DNA of 64,000 nt from Skermanella sp. TT6 (GCF_016653635.2 NZ_CP067420.1:3798501-3862500); one strand, 5' to 3'; shown: positions 46,100-54,452, counted from the stretch's first letter. Notes: generated by a model not told the origin, from the sequence alone. Program-made: numbers and translations.

Positions 46100-49000
46100 A
46101 TGAACGTCGTCGAGCTCCCCTCCCGCCCGATGGACCCCAACGTCAAACAGCGGCTGGCGTCCGATCCGGAATGCTCGGTCTGGGTCGGTGCGTCGGCCGG
46201 TACCGGCAAGACCAAGGTGCTGACCGACCGCGTGCTGCGGCTGATGCTGGCCGGCACCCTGCCGGCCCGGATCCTGTGCCTGACCTTCACCAAGGCCGCC
46301 GCCGCGGAGATGTCGATCCGCATCAACAACACGCTGGCCCAGTGGGCGACCCTGACCGACGCCCGGCTGGAGGACCGCCTGGCCGACCTGACCGGCGCCC
46401 GGCCCGACGCCGACATGCGCACCCGCGCCCGCCGGCTGTTCGCCCAGGTGGTGGACTGCCCCGGCGGCATGAAGATCCAGACGATCCACGCCTTCTGCCA
46501 GTCGCTGCTGCGCCGCTTCCCGCTGGAAGCCGACCTGGCGCCCCAGTTCGACGTGATGGACGAACGCACCGCCGACGAGCTGCTGGCCGCCGCGCGCGAC
46601 ACCGTCCTGGCCCGCTCCCGGTTCGAGCCGGACAGCGGCCTCGGCAAGGCGCTGGCCCGATTGACCAACGAGATCCAGCAGGACGATTTCGGCGATATCC
46701 TGAAGTCCATCGCGATGGAGCGCGGACGCATTCGCCGGATCATCGACCGCCACGGCGGGCTGGACGCCACCATCACCGAAGTCTTCACCCACCTCAAGGT
46801 CCCGCCCGGCGCCGACGAGGCGGCGATTCTCGAACGCGCCTGCCGCGACGACATCTTCGACGTGCCCGGCCTGCGCGACGCCTGCCGCGCCCTGTCCGGC
46901 GGCAGCGGCACCGACCAGGAGCGCGGCGCCGCCGTACAATCCTGGCTGGACGCCGCGGAGGACCGCGTCGAACGCTTCCGCGACTATGTCAGGCATTTCC
47001 TGACCGCCGAGGGCGCCCCCCGCAAGACCCTGCTGACCAAGAAGCCCGCCACATCCAACCCCGCCGCCCTGGCCGCCCTGATCGCCGAGGCGGAGCGGCT
47101 GTGCGAAGTGCTGGACCGGGTCAAGTCGGCGGGAGTCGCCAACTCCACCGCCGCCCTGCTGGTGCTGGCCGAAGCCCTGATCGAGACCTACGCCCGGCTC
47201 AAGGAGGACCGCTCGCGCCTGGACTATGACGACCTGATCCTGGCGGCCCAGCACCTGCTGACCAAGCCCGGCGTGGCGCCGTGGGTGCTGTTCAAGCTGG
47301 ACGGCGGCCTCGACCATATCCTGATCGACGAGGCGCAGGACACCAACCCGGAGCAGTGGCAGGTGGTCGCGGCCCTGGCGGAGGAGTTCTTCGCCGGGGC
47401 CGCCGGCTCCGACCGGGCGCGCACCCTGTTCGCCGTGGGCGACGAGAAGCAGTCGATCTACAGCTTCCAGCGGGCCGACCCGGCGGAGTTCACCCGCATG
47501 CGCTCCCATTTCCAGGAGCGGGTCCGGATCGCGGCGGGCCGCTGGGAGAAGATCGACCTGGAAATCTCGTTCCGCTCGACGGCCGCCGTGCTGGACGCGG
47601 TGGACGCCGTCTTCTCGCTCCAGACCGCCCGCGACGGCGTGGCGTTCGAGACGGCGACCACGATCCGCCACGTCGCCTTCCGGCGCGGCCATGCCGGCTT
47701 GGTCGAGCTGTGGCCGCCCGTGGCCCCGCGCGAGCAGGAGGCCCCGGCCCCGTGGGAGCCGCCGCTGACCCGCCAGCGCACCGACAGCCCGCCCGCCCGG
47801 CTGGCCGCCGTGATCGCCGACACGGTCCGCGACTGGCTGGCGCGCGGGGAGGAGCTGCCGGCGCGCGGCCGGGCGATCCGGCCGGGCGACGTGATGGTCC
47901 TGGTCCGCCGCCGCACCGGCTTCGTCGAGGAGCTGGTCCGCGCCCTGAAGGAGCGCGAGGTGCCGGTCGCCGGCGTGGACCGCATGGTGCTGACCCAGCA
48001 GCTCAGCATCATGGACCTGATGGCGCTGGCCAACTTCCTGCTGCTTCCGGAAGACGACCTGACGCTCGCCACGGTCCTGAAGAGCCCCCTGATCGGCCTG
48101 ACCGAGGAGCAGCTCTTCGACATCGCCCACGGCCGCCGCGGCCACCTGTGGCAGGCCCTGCGCAAGCGCGCCGAGGAGGACCTGCTGTTCAGGCCGGCCC
48201 GCGACTATCTGCGCGCGCTCCAGAACGAGACCGACTTCATCCGGCCGTTCGAGCTGTTCGCCCGCGTGCTCAGCGCGCCCTGCCCGGCCGACCCGGTCAG
48301 CGGGCGGCGCGCCATCCTGAAGCGGCTGGGACCCGACGCCCAGGACCCCCTGGACGAGTTCCTGTCCGCCTGCCTGGCCTTCGAACGCAGCCACCCGCCC
48401 TCGCTCCAGGCGTTCCTGCACTGGCTCGACGCCAGCGAGGCGGAGATCAAGCGCGAGCTGGAACAGGGCGGCGACCGCGTCCGCATCATGACCGTCCACG
48501 GCTCGAAGGGCTTGCAGGCGCCGATCGTCTTCCTGCCCGACAGCATGGGCGTGCCCAACCAGAGCCCCCGCATCCTGTGGCCGGAAAGCGCCGACGGCGT
48601 GCCCCTGTTCGCCCCCCGCCGGGCGCTGGAGGACGGCATGTGCGCCCGGGCCCGCGCCGTCGCCGACCAGAAGCGCGACCAGGAATACCGCCGCCTGCTC
48701 TACGTCGCCCTGACCCGGGCCGAGGACCGGCTGTATATCTGCGGCTGGCAGGGCAAGCGCGACCCGGCCGACGCCTGCTGGTACCGGTTGGCGGAACAGG
48801 CGATGCGCGAGATCGGCGAGCCCTGCGGCTTCGACTTCACGGCGATCTCCCCCCAGGACGGCTGGTCCGGCGAGGGCTGGCGCCTGCGCGGCCCCCAGAC
48901 AGTGCCGGCCAAGGACGATCACCGGGACGACGACCTCGCCCTGGACGCGGCCCCGCTGCCCCAGTGGGCGCGCGCCACTGCCCCGGAGGAGCCGACGCCC

Positions 49001-49570
49001 TCCCGCCCGCTGACCCCCTCCCGACCGGAGGAGGCCGAACCCGCCGTCCGCTCCCCCCTGGGCAACGACGACGGCGCTCGCTTCCTGCGCGGCACCCTGA
49101 TCCACCGCCTGCTCCAGACCCTGCCCGACCTGGACCCCGCCCTGCGCGAAGCCGCCTGCCGCCGCTTCCTCGCCCGCCCGGCCCACAACCTGACGGCCGA
49201 GGGACAGGAGATGATCACGGCGGAAACCCTGGCCGTCCTGTCCGACCCGACCTTCGCCCCCCTGTTCGGCCCCGGCAGCCGGGCGGAGGTGCCGGTGGTC
49301 GGCCTCGTCTCCAGCCGCGCCCTGTCCGGCCAGATCGACCGCCTGCTGGTGACCGACAAGGAAGTCTGGATCGTGGACTACAAGACCAACCGCCCGCCCC
49401 CGCTGGTGGAATCGCAGGTCTCGCCGGTCTATCTGCGCCAGATGGCCGCCTACCGCGCCGCGATCGCCGCGATCTACCCCGACCGCCCCGTCCACTGCGT
49501 CCTGCTCTGGACCGACGGCCCCCGCCTGATGGAACTGTCGGAAGCCCTGTTGGACGCCCACGCCCCGTGA
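46100..49570 (+). CDS. addA: Double-strand break repair helicase AddA
   Basis: The 1156-aa AddA is a UvrD-type helicase with a C-terminal nuclease. Motifs: Walker A GASAGTGKTKVLTDRVLRLM, the Ia-like LTFTKAAAAEMSIRI, Walker B ILIDEAQDTNPEQW, FAVGDEKQSIYSFQRADP, MTVHGSKGLQAPIVFLPD, YVALTRAEDRLYICGW, and nuclease WIVDYKTNRPPP. With AddB it resects double-strand breaks to load RecA. A GC-rich hairpin follows the stop codon. Confidence 0.96.
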   Translation: MNVVELPSRPMDPNVKQRLASDPECSVWVGASAGTGKTKVLTDRVLRLMLAGTLPARILCLTFTKAAAAEMSIRINNTLAQWATLTDARLEDRLADLTGARPDADMRTRARRLFAQVVDCPGGMKIQTIHAFCQSLLRRFPLEADLAPQFDVMDERTADELLAAARDTVLARSRFEPDSGLGKALARLTNEIQQDDFGDILKSIAMERGRIRRIIDRHGGLDATITEVFTHLKVPPGADEAAILERACRDDIFDVPGLRDACRALSGGSGTDQERGAAVQSWLDAAEDRVERFRDYVRHFLTAEGAPRKTLLTKKPATSNPAALAALIAEAERLCEVLDRVKSAGVANSTAALLVLAEALIETYARLKEDRSRLDYDDLILAAQHLLTKPGVAPWVLFKLDGGLDHILIDEAQDTNPEQWQVVAALAEEFFAGAAGSDRARTLFAVGDEKQSIYSFQRADPAEFTRMRSHFQERVRIAAGRWEKIDLEISFRSTAAVLDAVDAVFSLQTARDGVAFETATTIRHVAFRRGHAGLVELWPPVAPREQEAPAPWEPPLTRQRTDSPPARLAAVIADTVRDWLARGEELPARGRAIRPGDVMVLVRRRTGFVEELVRALKEREVPVAGVDRMVLTQQLSIMDLMALANFLLLPEDDLTLATVLKSPLIGLTEEQLFDIAHGRRGHLWQALRKRAEEDLLFRPARDYLRALQNETDFIRPFELFARVLSAPCPADPVSGRRAILKRLGPDAQDPLDEFLSACLAFERSHPPSLQAFLHWLDASEAEIKRELEQGGDRVRIMTVHGSKGLQAPIVFLPDSMGVPNQSPRILWPESADGVPLFAPRRALEDGMCARARAVADQKRDQEYRRLLYVALTRAEDRLYICGWQGKRDPADACWYRLAEQAMREIGEPCGFDFTAISPQDGWSGEGWRLRGPQTVPAKDDHRDDDLALDAAPLPQWARATAPEEPTPSRPLTPSRPEEAEPAVRSPLGNDDGARFLRGTLIHRLLQTLPDLDPALREAACRRFLARPAHNLTAEGQEMITAETLAVLSDPTFAPLFGPGSRAEVPVVGLVSSRALSGQIDRLLVTDKEVWIVDYKTNRPPPLVESQVSPVYLRQMAAYRAAIAAIYPDRPVHCVLLWTDGPRLMELSEALLDAHAP

Positions 49571-49591
49571 CCCGCGGAACCCTTCCGCCCG

Positions 49592-49631
49592 CCCCCTCAC
49601 CCCGACCCTCTCCCCCGAGGGGGAGAGGGAG
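49592..49631. repeat. CCCTCACCC-type short repeat, copy 1 (terminator-like)
   Basis: CCCTCTCCCCC (49606-49616) and GGGGGAGAGGG (49619-49629) form an 11-bp stem with almost no loop, 36 bp past the addA stop, so it may end the addA transcript. It belongs to a short family with copies at 49672-49712 and 49842-49883. Confidence 0.6.
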
Positions 49632-49671
49632 CTTTGCTAGCGACGATCGCTCCCAACATGCCCACACAAGA

Positions 49672-49712
49672 TCCCCTCGCCCCCTTGGGGGAGAGGGCCA
49701 GTGTGAGGGGGT
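49672..49712. repeat. CCCTCACCC-type short repeat, copy 2
   Basis: TCCCCTCGCCCCCTTGGGGG is followed by AGAGGG and a GTGAGGGGG tail. It is a diverged copy of the elements at 49592 and 49842. Confidence 0.6.
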
Positions 49713-49841
49713 CCGGACGACACCCTTTCCCGGGCCGCTCCTGGACCAGGACATGCGGAGCGCGCCGGGATCGCTTTCCACACGCCGGCTCCGGCCCATC
49801 CCGGACAGTTCCGCACGGCCCGCGCACGGTCCCCACGCGGC

Positions 49842-49883
49842 GCCCCCTCGCCCCCCTTGGGGGAGAGGGTCGGGGTGAGGGGG
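49842..49883. repeat. CCCTCACCC-type short repeat, copy 3
   Basis: CCCCCTCGCCCCCCTTGGGG runs into GAGAGGGTCGGGGTGAGGGGG, an imperfect palindrome. It is the third copy within 300 bp, in a 454-bp gene-free stretch after addA. Confidence 0.6.
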
Positions 49884-49909
49884 TTCAGCGCCACCTCTGC
49901 GGAAACCGT

Positions 49910-49982
49910 GCGGAGGGGCGGCGTCCCGCCGCCCACGGTGCGCGGGACGCGCACCCTCCCTATTCCTTGCATCAGCGGCGAA
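49910..49982. repeat. Dispersed element, family C, copy 1
   Basis: A 73-bp segment beginning GCGGAGGGGCGGCGTCCCGC and ending CCTTGCATCAGCGGCGAA is repeated with few changes at 54706-54778 in the same orientation. It contains the inverted pair GGCGGCGTCCC/GGGACGC-like sequence and encodes nothing evident. Confidence 0.7.
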
Positions 49983-50024
49983 ACGAAGCCCCGGAGGTCG
50001 GGTGAGGAAATGCCTTCACCAAGT

Positions 50025-50777
50025 CTACGCGGCCAGCCGCCTCAGAAGATGATCCGGCGCGCCTTCCTCGATTACGCTTGTCGCCGCCGCTGAAAGCAAG
50101 TTGATGTAAGTCCCCATCACATCCTTTTTCTGAACAACAGCAACCAGCGATGGGGCCAATTCCAGGCGAGCGAGATCCATGAACTTTGTCACCGACGACG
50201 CGACGGACGCGGGATGGTTCTTGACCAGATCGAACGCCACTCTTTTATCGTTGTCGTTCACGACAAGGGCGGCGACATGCCAAGATGTCGCGGAACTACC
50301 CACCAGTTCGGCGTGACGCACCACCTTCGGCCGAGAGAAGACGCCCACCAGTCGGTCGTATAGGCGATCCTCGGCCTCGACCACCCGGCGCTCCGCCAGT
50401 TTAAGGGCAGTGATGTGAACCGCACGCTGGGCGCAGTTGGCTATGGTTATCACCGCTCCCGGTAACTGTTCCCGTGCCACCCTCATGGTGAAAAAGGAAT
50501 AGTCATCGAAATGGACTCCAGTTCTCTTCGCCAGAGAAGCGGCATGCCTTGCATAAACCATCTGACCGCCCATCAGGTCAGCCTCATCCGCACCGCCACC
50601 GAAGTCCGTGACGACGAAGCGGCCTTCTTCTTCAAGGATCTGCACGAGCACGGATGTTCCACTAGGGTACATCAGAGGCGTCTTGATGTACACGCCGTCT
50701 CTGCGTGCCAGCGAAGTCGCGAGCTGCTTTGCGACTTCCGCAGCGACCGCCTCCAGGTTCTTGCGTTCCTCGTTCAT
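50025..50777 (-). CDS. DUF1828/DUF1829-like hypothetical protein
   Basis: The 250-aa protein has an N-terminal part of the DUF1828 type (YIKTPLMYPSGTSVLVQILE, EEGRFVVTDFGGGADEADLM) and a C-terminal part like DUF1829 (VVRHAELVGSSATSWHVAAL ... VAVVQKKDVMGTYINLLSAA). The family match is from memory of the pattern and is moderate. No enzymatic function is established. Its ATG overlaps the stop of the upstream gene by ATGA (50774-50777), so the two form an operon. Base composition is clearly lower in GC than the flanks, suggesting acquisition. It lies 0.8-1.5 kb from the CRISPR arrays. Confidence 0.65.
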   Translation of the reverse strand: MNEERKNLEAVAAEVAKQLATSLARRDGVYIKTPLMYPSGTSVLVQILEEEGRFVVTDFGGGADEADLMGGQMVYARHAASLAKRTGVHFDDYSFFTMRVAREQLPGAVITIANCAQRAVHITALKLAERRVVEAEDRLYDRLVGVFSRPKVVRHAELVGSSATSWHVAALVVNDNDKRVAFDLVKNHPASVASSVTKFMDLARLELAPSLVAVVQKKDVMGTYINLLSAAATSVIEEGAPDHLLRRLAA

Positions 50778-51304
50778 GATGTCAACGTGAATGCGGACGG
50801 CCAGGCTGGCGAGCTTGCCAACTCCATGTTCATGATATTCATTTTTTCGCCAGCAAAAGTCAATAGCCCCTCGAAAGATCCAGGATCTTGGAACAGGACT
50901 GCAACGGGCAAATTGTCCTCCCTCATGATTTCGTCGCCCAACTCGGCGTTATCGTTGAAGTCATGGATGTGGCATTCTGTAAATGGACTCCAGCGAAGCT
51001 CAAGAGGTCCAATGCCTTTGTTGCTGTGTTCATGCCTGGGCCGCCAGTCTATTCTACTTAAAGGCGTGGTTCTGCGGCCTTTGGTCTCAGTGTATTGAAG
51101 CTGAAACGTCAGATCCTCGTCGGCAATCTCGATGGTCGCGCGGCCGATCAGCTCAAAGCCACCTTGCGTGACTCCGGCGACGTCGAGCGCGGCAGTGAAC
51201 TGCACCTTGGTCTTCCCCTTCCTTGCGGTCGAGACCCACACCGGCGGAATGACTATTGTCTTCGGTGCAGCGATGAACTGGCGGAGAAATCGAATCAAAG
51301 TCAC
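50774..51304 (-). CDS. Hypothetical protein, partner of the DUF1828-like gene
   Basis: I do not firmly recognise this 176-aa protein. The middle contains LSRIDWRPRHEHSNKGIGPL and FTECHIHDFNDNAELGDEIM, a spacing of Arg-x-Asp, H-x-H and H-x-H motifs that recalls the DUF6978-type proteins often found beside DUF1828 genes. Metal binding is possible from the His pairs. It starts at a GTG (51302-51304) with a weak ribosome site and is the first gene of the pair. GC content is low like its partner. A small two-gene defence or toxin-antitoxin module is one guess, not shown by the sequence. Confidence 0.6.
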   Translation of the reverse strand: MTLIRFLRQFIAAPKTIVIPPVWVSTARKGKTKVQFTAALDVAGVTQGGFELIGRATIEIADEDLTFQLQYTETKGRRTTPLSRIDWRPRHEHSNKGIGPLELRWSPFTECHIHDFNDNAELGDEIMREDNLPVAVLFQDPGSFEGLLTFAGEKMNIMNMELASSPAWPSAFTLTS

Positions 51305-51340
51305 TCTTCGCTAATCCCTTCCGCGCCATCCAAGTATACT

Positions 51341-51535
51341 TAGAGCGGAACCCGATCAGGCTGAACCGCTCCGGTCATCGCAGCCGGCCGTTCCACTCTC
51401 CGCACTATGTTGCGCCATGGGCGCAACCTACGGCTCGATGCAGGGCAGAGGTGATGCGGGCCGAAGATCGTAGGTTGCGCCCATGGCGCAACGCATCGGA
51501 TCAGCTGTCTCGGGCGGATCGACCTGATCGGGCAC
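51341..51535. repeat. Dispersed palindromic element, family A, copy 3
   Basis: This is the most complete partner of copy 1 (113-305), in reverse orientation, with arms at 51409-51432 and 51469-51492. Its right end, CGGATCGACCTGATCGGGCA, directly adjoins the degenerate end of CRISPR array 1, and a short piece of the same end recurs at 52122-52145 before array 2. Its left end lies about 40 bp upstream of the 50774-51304 gene and may supply part of that promoter. Confidence 0.85.
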
Positions 51536-51542
51536 ATCTCAA

Positions 51543-51803
51543 ACTCACTTCCCGCCCCGGCCTTTCTGCCTTGGAGAGAGGCGACTGCCGAGTGCTCCGA
51601 TTTGGAGTTCAAGGAAAAGCTTCAATGAGACCCAGGCATTTCTGCCCGGGAGAGGAATCGGTACTACATCGACAAGGTGTTCCATCCATCGCTGTTTCAA
51701 TGAGGCCCAGGCATTTCTGCCTGGGAGGGGCTTTGCTGCTGGAGATCCTGCGGCACAGCGGCAACAGGTTTCAATGAGGCCCAGGCATTTCTGCCTGGGA
51801 GGG
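51543..51803 (-). CRISPR. CRISPR array 1 (three repeats plus a degenerate end repeat)
   Basis: The 36-bp repeats lie at 51619-51654, 51694-51729 and 51768-51803, with a degenerate terminal repeat at 51543-51578 of which only the leader-facing half is kept. The three spacers are 40, 39 and 38 bp. On the minus strand the repeat starts CTCT, has the stem-loop CCCGGGCAGAAATGCCTGGG and ends ATTGAAAC, the usual 8-nt crRNA 5' handle; hence the minus-strand call. The two leader-near repeats share a variant (GGGAGGG instead of GGGAGAG on the plus strand). No cas gene is nearby. Confidence 0.95.
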
Positions 51804-52110
51804 TCCCTTGCCATAACCCATTGATATCAATACCAGATTCGCCGCCATTTCGAGCGGGTCGCGAGAGGGGGTTCCAGAGCGGCATTTTTCCACCGCATAC
51901 GTTTCACAATGTCAAAGATCCGCGTGCCATATCAAGCACTTGGCGGCTTGCGAGCGGGTCCGGGGTTTTCGGCGGTATCGAACCGCTCGCAAGCGAGACG
52001 GCAGTACGCACCACAACCGATAGTCTGTCAAGACGATTTTGAATCCCGCTTTGACAAGCCGAAACAGACCGCGGATCGCTTCCGAATACGACAAAAGCGA
52101 TCAGATGTCG
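51804..52110 (-). promoter_or_regulatory. CRISPR leader 1
   Basis: About 307 bp directly adjoining the last repeat of array 1, nearly identical to leader 2 at 53303-53610. On the minus strand it would drive transcription into the array. It has lower GC than its surroundings and contains a perfect 11-bp inverted repeat, CTTGCGAGCGG (51947-51957) and CCGCTCGCAAG (51983-51993), and a GTTTCACAATG segment at 51901 that echoes the repeat end. Open frames crossing it are not credible. Confidence 0.8.
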
Positions 52111-52154
52111 TTCCGACTCCCCCGGCCGGATCGACCTGATCGGGCACAGCGCTG

Positions 52155-53302
52155 CCTCGGCTCCCGTCCCGTCCTTTCTGCCGGTGAGAGCGCCGCCCAC
52201 CGAAAGCTGCTGATCCGCCAGCGCGTGTTTCAATGAGGCCCAGGCATTTCTGCCCGGGAGAGCTCCCACATCACGGGGAACATCGAGCGGGTCTGGAACG
52301 TGTTTCAATGAGGCCCAGGCATTTCTGCCCGGGAGAGCTGCCGGCCTGCCGCATCGCCTACGTCGGCTCTGAGCTGTTTCAATGAGGCCCAGGCATTTCT
52401 GCCTGGGAGAGACGAAATCCTCAACGACACCGGCCAGCCGTTCGCCTGGTGTTTCAATGAGGCCCAGGCATTTCTGCCCAGGAGAGCGAGCTGTACAAGA
52501 ACCCCGCGCCGGTCTCCAACGAGCCGTTTCAATGAGGCCCAGGCATTGCTGCCTGGGAGAGTACAACATGATGGCCGGCGGCGTCGTCGATATGTACTTG
52601 TTTTAACGAGGCCCAGGCATTTCTGCCCGGGAGAGAAGAAGCCCACGCAGAAGGAAATCGTGCAGGACCTGTTTCAATGAGGCCCAGGCATTTCTGCCCG
52701 GGAGAGCCTGCACTGCTGCGCTCGGCTCCACTGATCCACCTGGACGGGTTTCAATGAGGCCCAGGCATTTCTGCCCGGGAGAGCTCAATGATCCCAACGC
52801 CTTAAGGCCCCTCCGCTCCATAGTTTCAATGAGGCCCAGGCATTTCTGCCCGGGAGAGCTTCGCGGCGGTCACGCCGATGACGCCGCGCGACACCTCGTT
52901 TCAATGAGGCCCAGGCATTTCTGCCCGGGAGAGCGGCCTAGTCACCCTGATCGTCGCTGGCATGTTCCACGTTTCAATGAGGCCCAGGCATTTCTGCCCG
53001 GGAGAGTCATGGTCGTCGCCACCATCGCGATTGTCGCGCTCATGGCGGTTTCAATGAGGCCCAGGCATTTCTGCCCGGGAGAGCGGATTGCGAAGAAAAA
53101 CGGGAAAAATGGAGGCAACGTTTCAATGAGGCCCAGGCATTTCTGCCCGGGAGAGCTCGGCCGACCCGCAGCGCCGGTACCATGTCGGCCGGTTTCAATG
53201 AGGCCCAGGCATTTCTGCCCGGGAGAGCCGGCGGTTCCGCTCAGCCTCGCCGGCGCGGAGTTCGGCGTTTCAATGAGGCCCAGGCATTTCTGCCCGGGAG
53301 AG
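52155..53302 (-). CRISPR. CRISPR array 2 (15 repeats plus a degenerate end repeat)
   Basis: Fifteen 36-bp repeats start at 52227, 52302, 52376, 52451, 52526, 52600, 52671, 52748, 52823, 52898, 52971, 53048, 53120, 53192 and 53267; a strongly decayed terminal repeat lies at 52155-52190. Spacers are 35-41 bp. The repeat is the same as in array 1 and reads CTCT, stem-loop, CCTC, ATTGAAAC on the minus strand. Variants occur mainly at the stem position C/T, in the loop (52526) and in the handle (52600). The leader lies at the right end, so new spacers are expected nearest 53302. This repeat type is usual for type I or III systems processed by Cas6. Confidence 0.97.
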
Positions 53303-53610
53303 CTCCCCTGCCATAACCCACTGATATCACTACCAAATTCGCCGCCATTTCGAGCGGGTCGCGACAGGGGGTTCCGGAGCGGCATTCTTCGACCGCATGC
53401 GTTTCACAATGTCAAAGATCCGCGTGCCATATCAAGCACTTGGCGGCTTGCGAGCGGGTCCGGGGTTTTTGGCGGTATCGAACCGCTCGCAAGCGAGACG
53501 GCAGTACGCACCACAACCGGTAGTCTGTCAAGACGATTTTGAATGCCGCTTTGAAAAGCCGAGACAGACCACGGATCGCTACCGAAGACGCCAAAAGCGA
53601 TCAGATGTCG
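53303..53610 (-). promoter_or_regulatory. CRISPR leader 2
   Basis: About 308 bp adjoining the last repeat of array 2 and differing from leader 1 at only some twenty positions, with an exact offset of 1500 bp between matching bases. The 11-bp inverted repeat is conserved at 53447-53457 and 53483-53493. It would promote minus-strand transcription of array 2 and guide spacer insertion. The next 186 bp up to the gene at 53797 show nothing recognisable. Confidence 0.82.
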
Positions 53611-53796
53611 TCTCGAAACACCATTTGCCGCGCATACCCGCCGGGTTACTCCCGAAATCAGCCTATCGCCTTGACCTGCGCCCGTATTCGGTCCAGTCTC
53701 CCGCCACCTTCCGCAGTCGCGGCAGGGCGGCCGGTCCGGAGAGTTCGCACCTCCCCGACCCGGCCTGACCACGATGCACACTGTGAGAACCACATC

Positions 53797-54390
53797 ATGG
53801 CTGAAAGCAGCCTTACCATACCCGGCGCGGTTTCGCGTCGTTTCTTGTTCTCCGTCGCCACGGCGGCCCCGGTCACCCTGGCGTCGGCGGGGCTCACGCC
53901 CGGATCGGCGCCGGCGGCGTTCCCGGCCGGCGTGGCCGCCGTGCTGGAGCGGTATCGCGCCGTCGGTCTCCGGCTCCGCGACGCCGAAGCCACCCGGGCC
54001 GGCGCTTACAGTGCGGTGCCGGCCATGTACCGGCGCGGGCCGTCCGGCGGCAAGCCGCAGGTCGGCCGGCCGGAATGGACGGTGGAGGAGATAAGGCAAC
54101 TCGGACTGCCGCCCGACATGCCGCGGCGCTTCTCGCAGGCCGACCTGGAGGAACACCACCTGCGGGCCGTCACCCTGAATCCCGAGAACCGGGAAGAGCT
54201 GACGCGGCAGTTCAAGGCTCGCCTCGCTGCCTACAAGAAGCGCAAGGCCCGTCAGAAGGACTGGCTAGACCGCGCCGGCCTCACCCCCTTCAACCGGGAA
54301 ATCGACCGGTTGAATAAGGAGAGGGCCAGCATCGGGCGCGAACTCATGGCGCTGCTGACCGCCTCCGACGGGGCCGCCGCCAACGCCTGA
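53797..54390 (+). CDS. Hypothetical protein with twin-arginine-like signal
   Basis: The 197-aa protein starts MAESSLTIPGAVSRRFLFSV, a twin-arginine-like n-region followed by a hydrophobic Ala-rich stretch, then a helical body with charged repeats (YRAVGLRLRDAEATRAGAYS; EIDRLNKERASIGRELMALL) that could be coiled coil. I do not recognise a domain. The weak ribosome site and repeats on both sides suggest a solitary accessory gene. If the Tat signal works it would be exported folded, but it may instead be a cytoplasmic protein with a chance hydrophobic start. Confidence 0.6.
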   Translation: MAESSLTIPGAVSRRFLFSVATAAPVTLASAGLTPGSAPAAFPAGVAAVLERYRAVGLRLRDAEATRAGAYSAVPAMYRRGPSGGKPQVGRPEWTVEEIRQLGLPPDMPRRFSQADLEEHHLRAVTLNPENREELTRQFKARLAAYKKRKARQKDWLDRAGLTPFNREIDRLNKERASIGRELMALLTASDGAAANA

Positions 54391-54419
54391 GTCCGGGTTC
54401 CTCCGGGGACCGCCTCGAC

Positions 54420-54452
54420 GCTCCCGGCGGCAGTCTCCCCGCCGCCGGGAGC
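54420..54452 (+). terminator. Stem-loop after the 53797-54390 gene
   Basis: GCTCCCGGCGGC (54420-54431) and GCCGCCGGGAGC (54441-54452) form a perfect 12-bp stem with a 9-base loop, 30 bp beyond the stop codon. No T-run follows. Confidence 0.5.

Noticed and set aside
45725-49600. A 1291-codon minus-strand frame opposite addA
   Set aside because: GC-rich antisense shadow; the plus strand carries full AddA motifs.
52754-53542. A 262-codon open frame through CRISPR array 2
   Set aside because: It translates the repeats (recurring MRPRHFCPGE) and spacers; it is a by-product of a repeat length without frequent stops.
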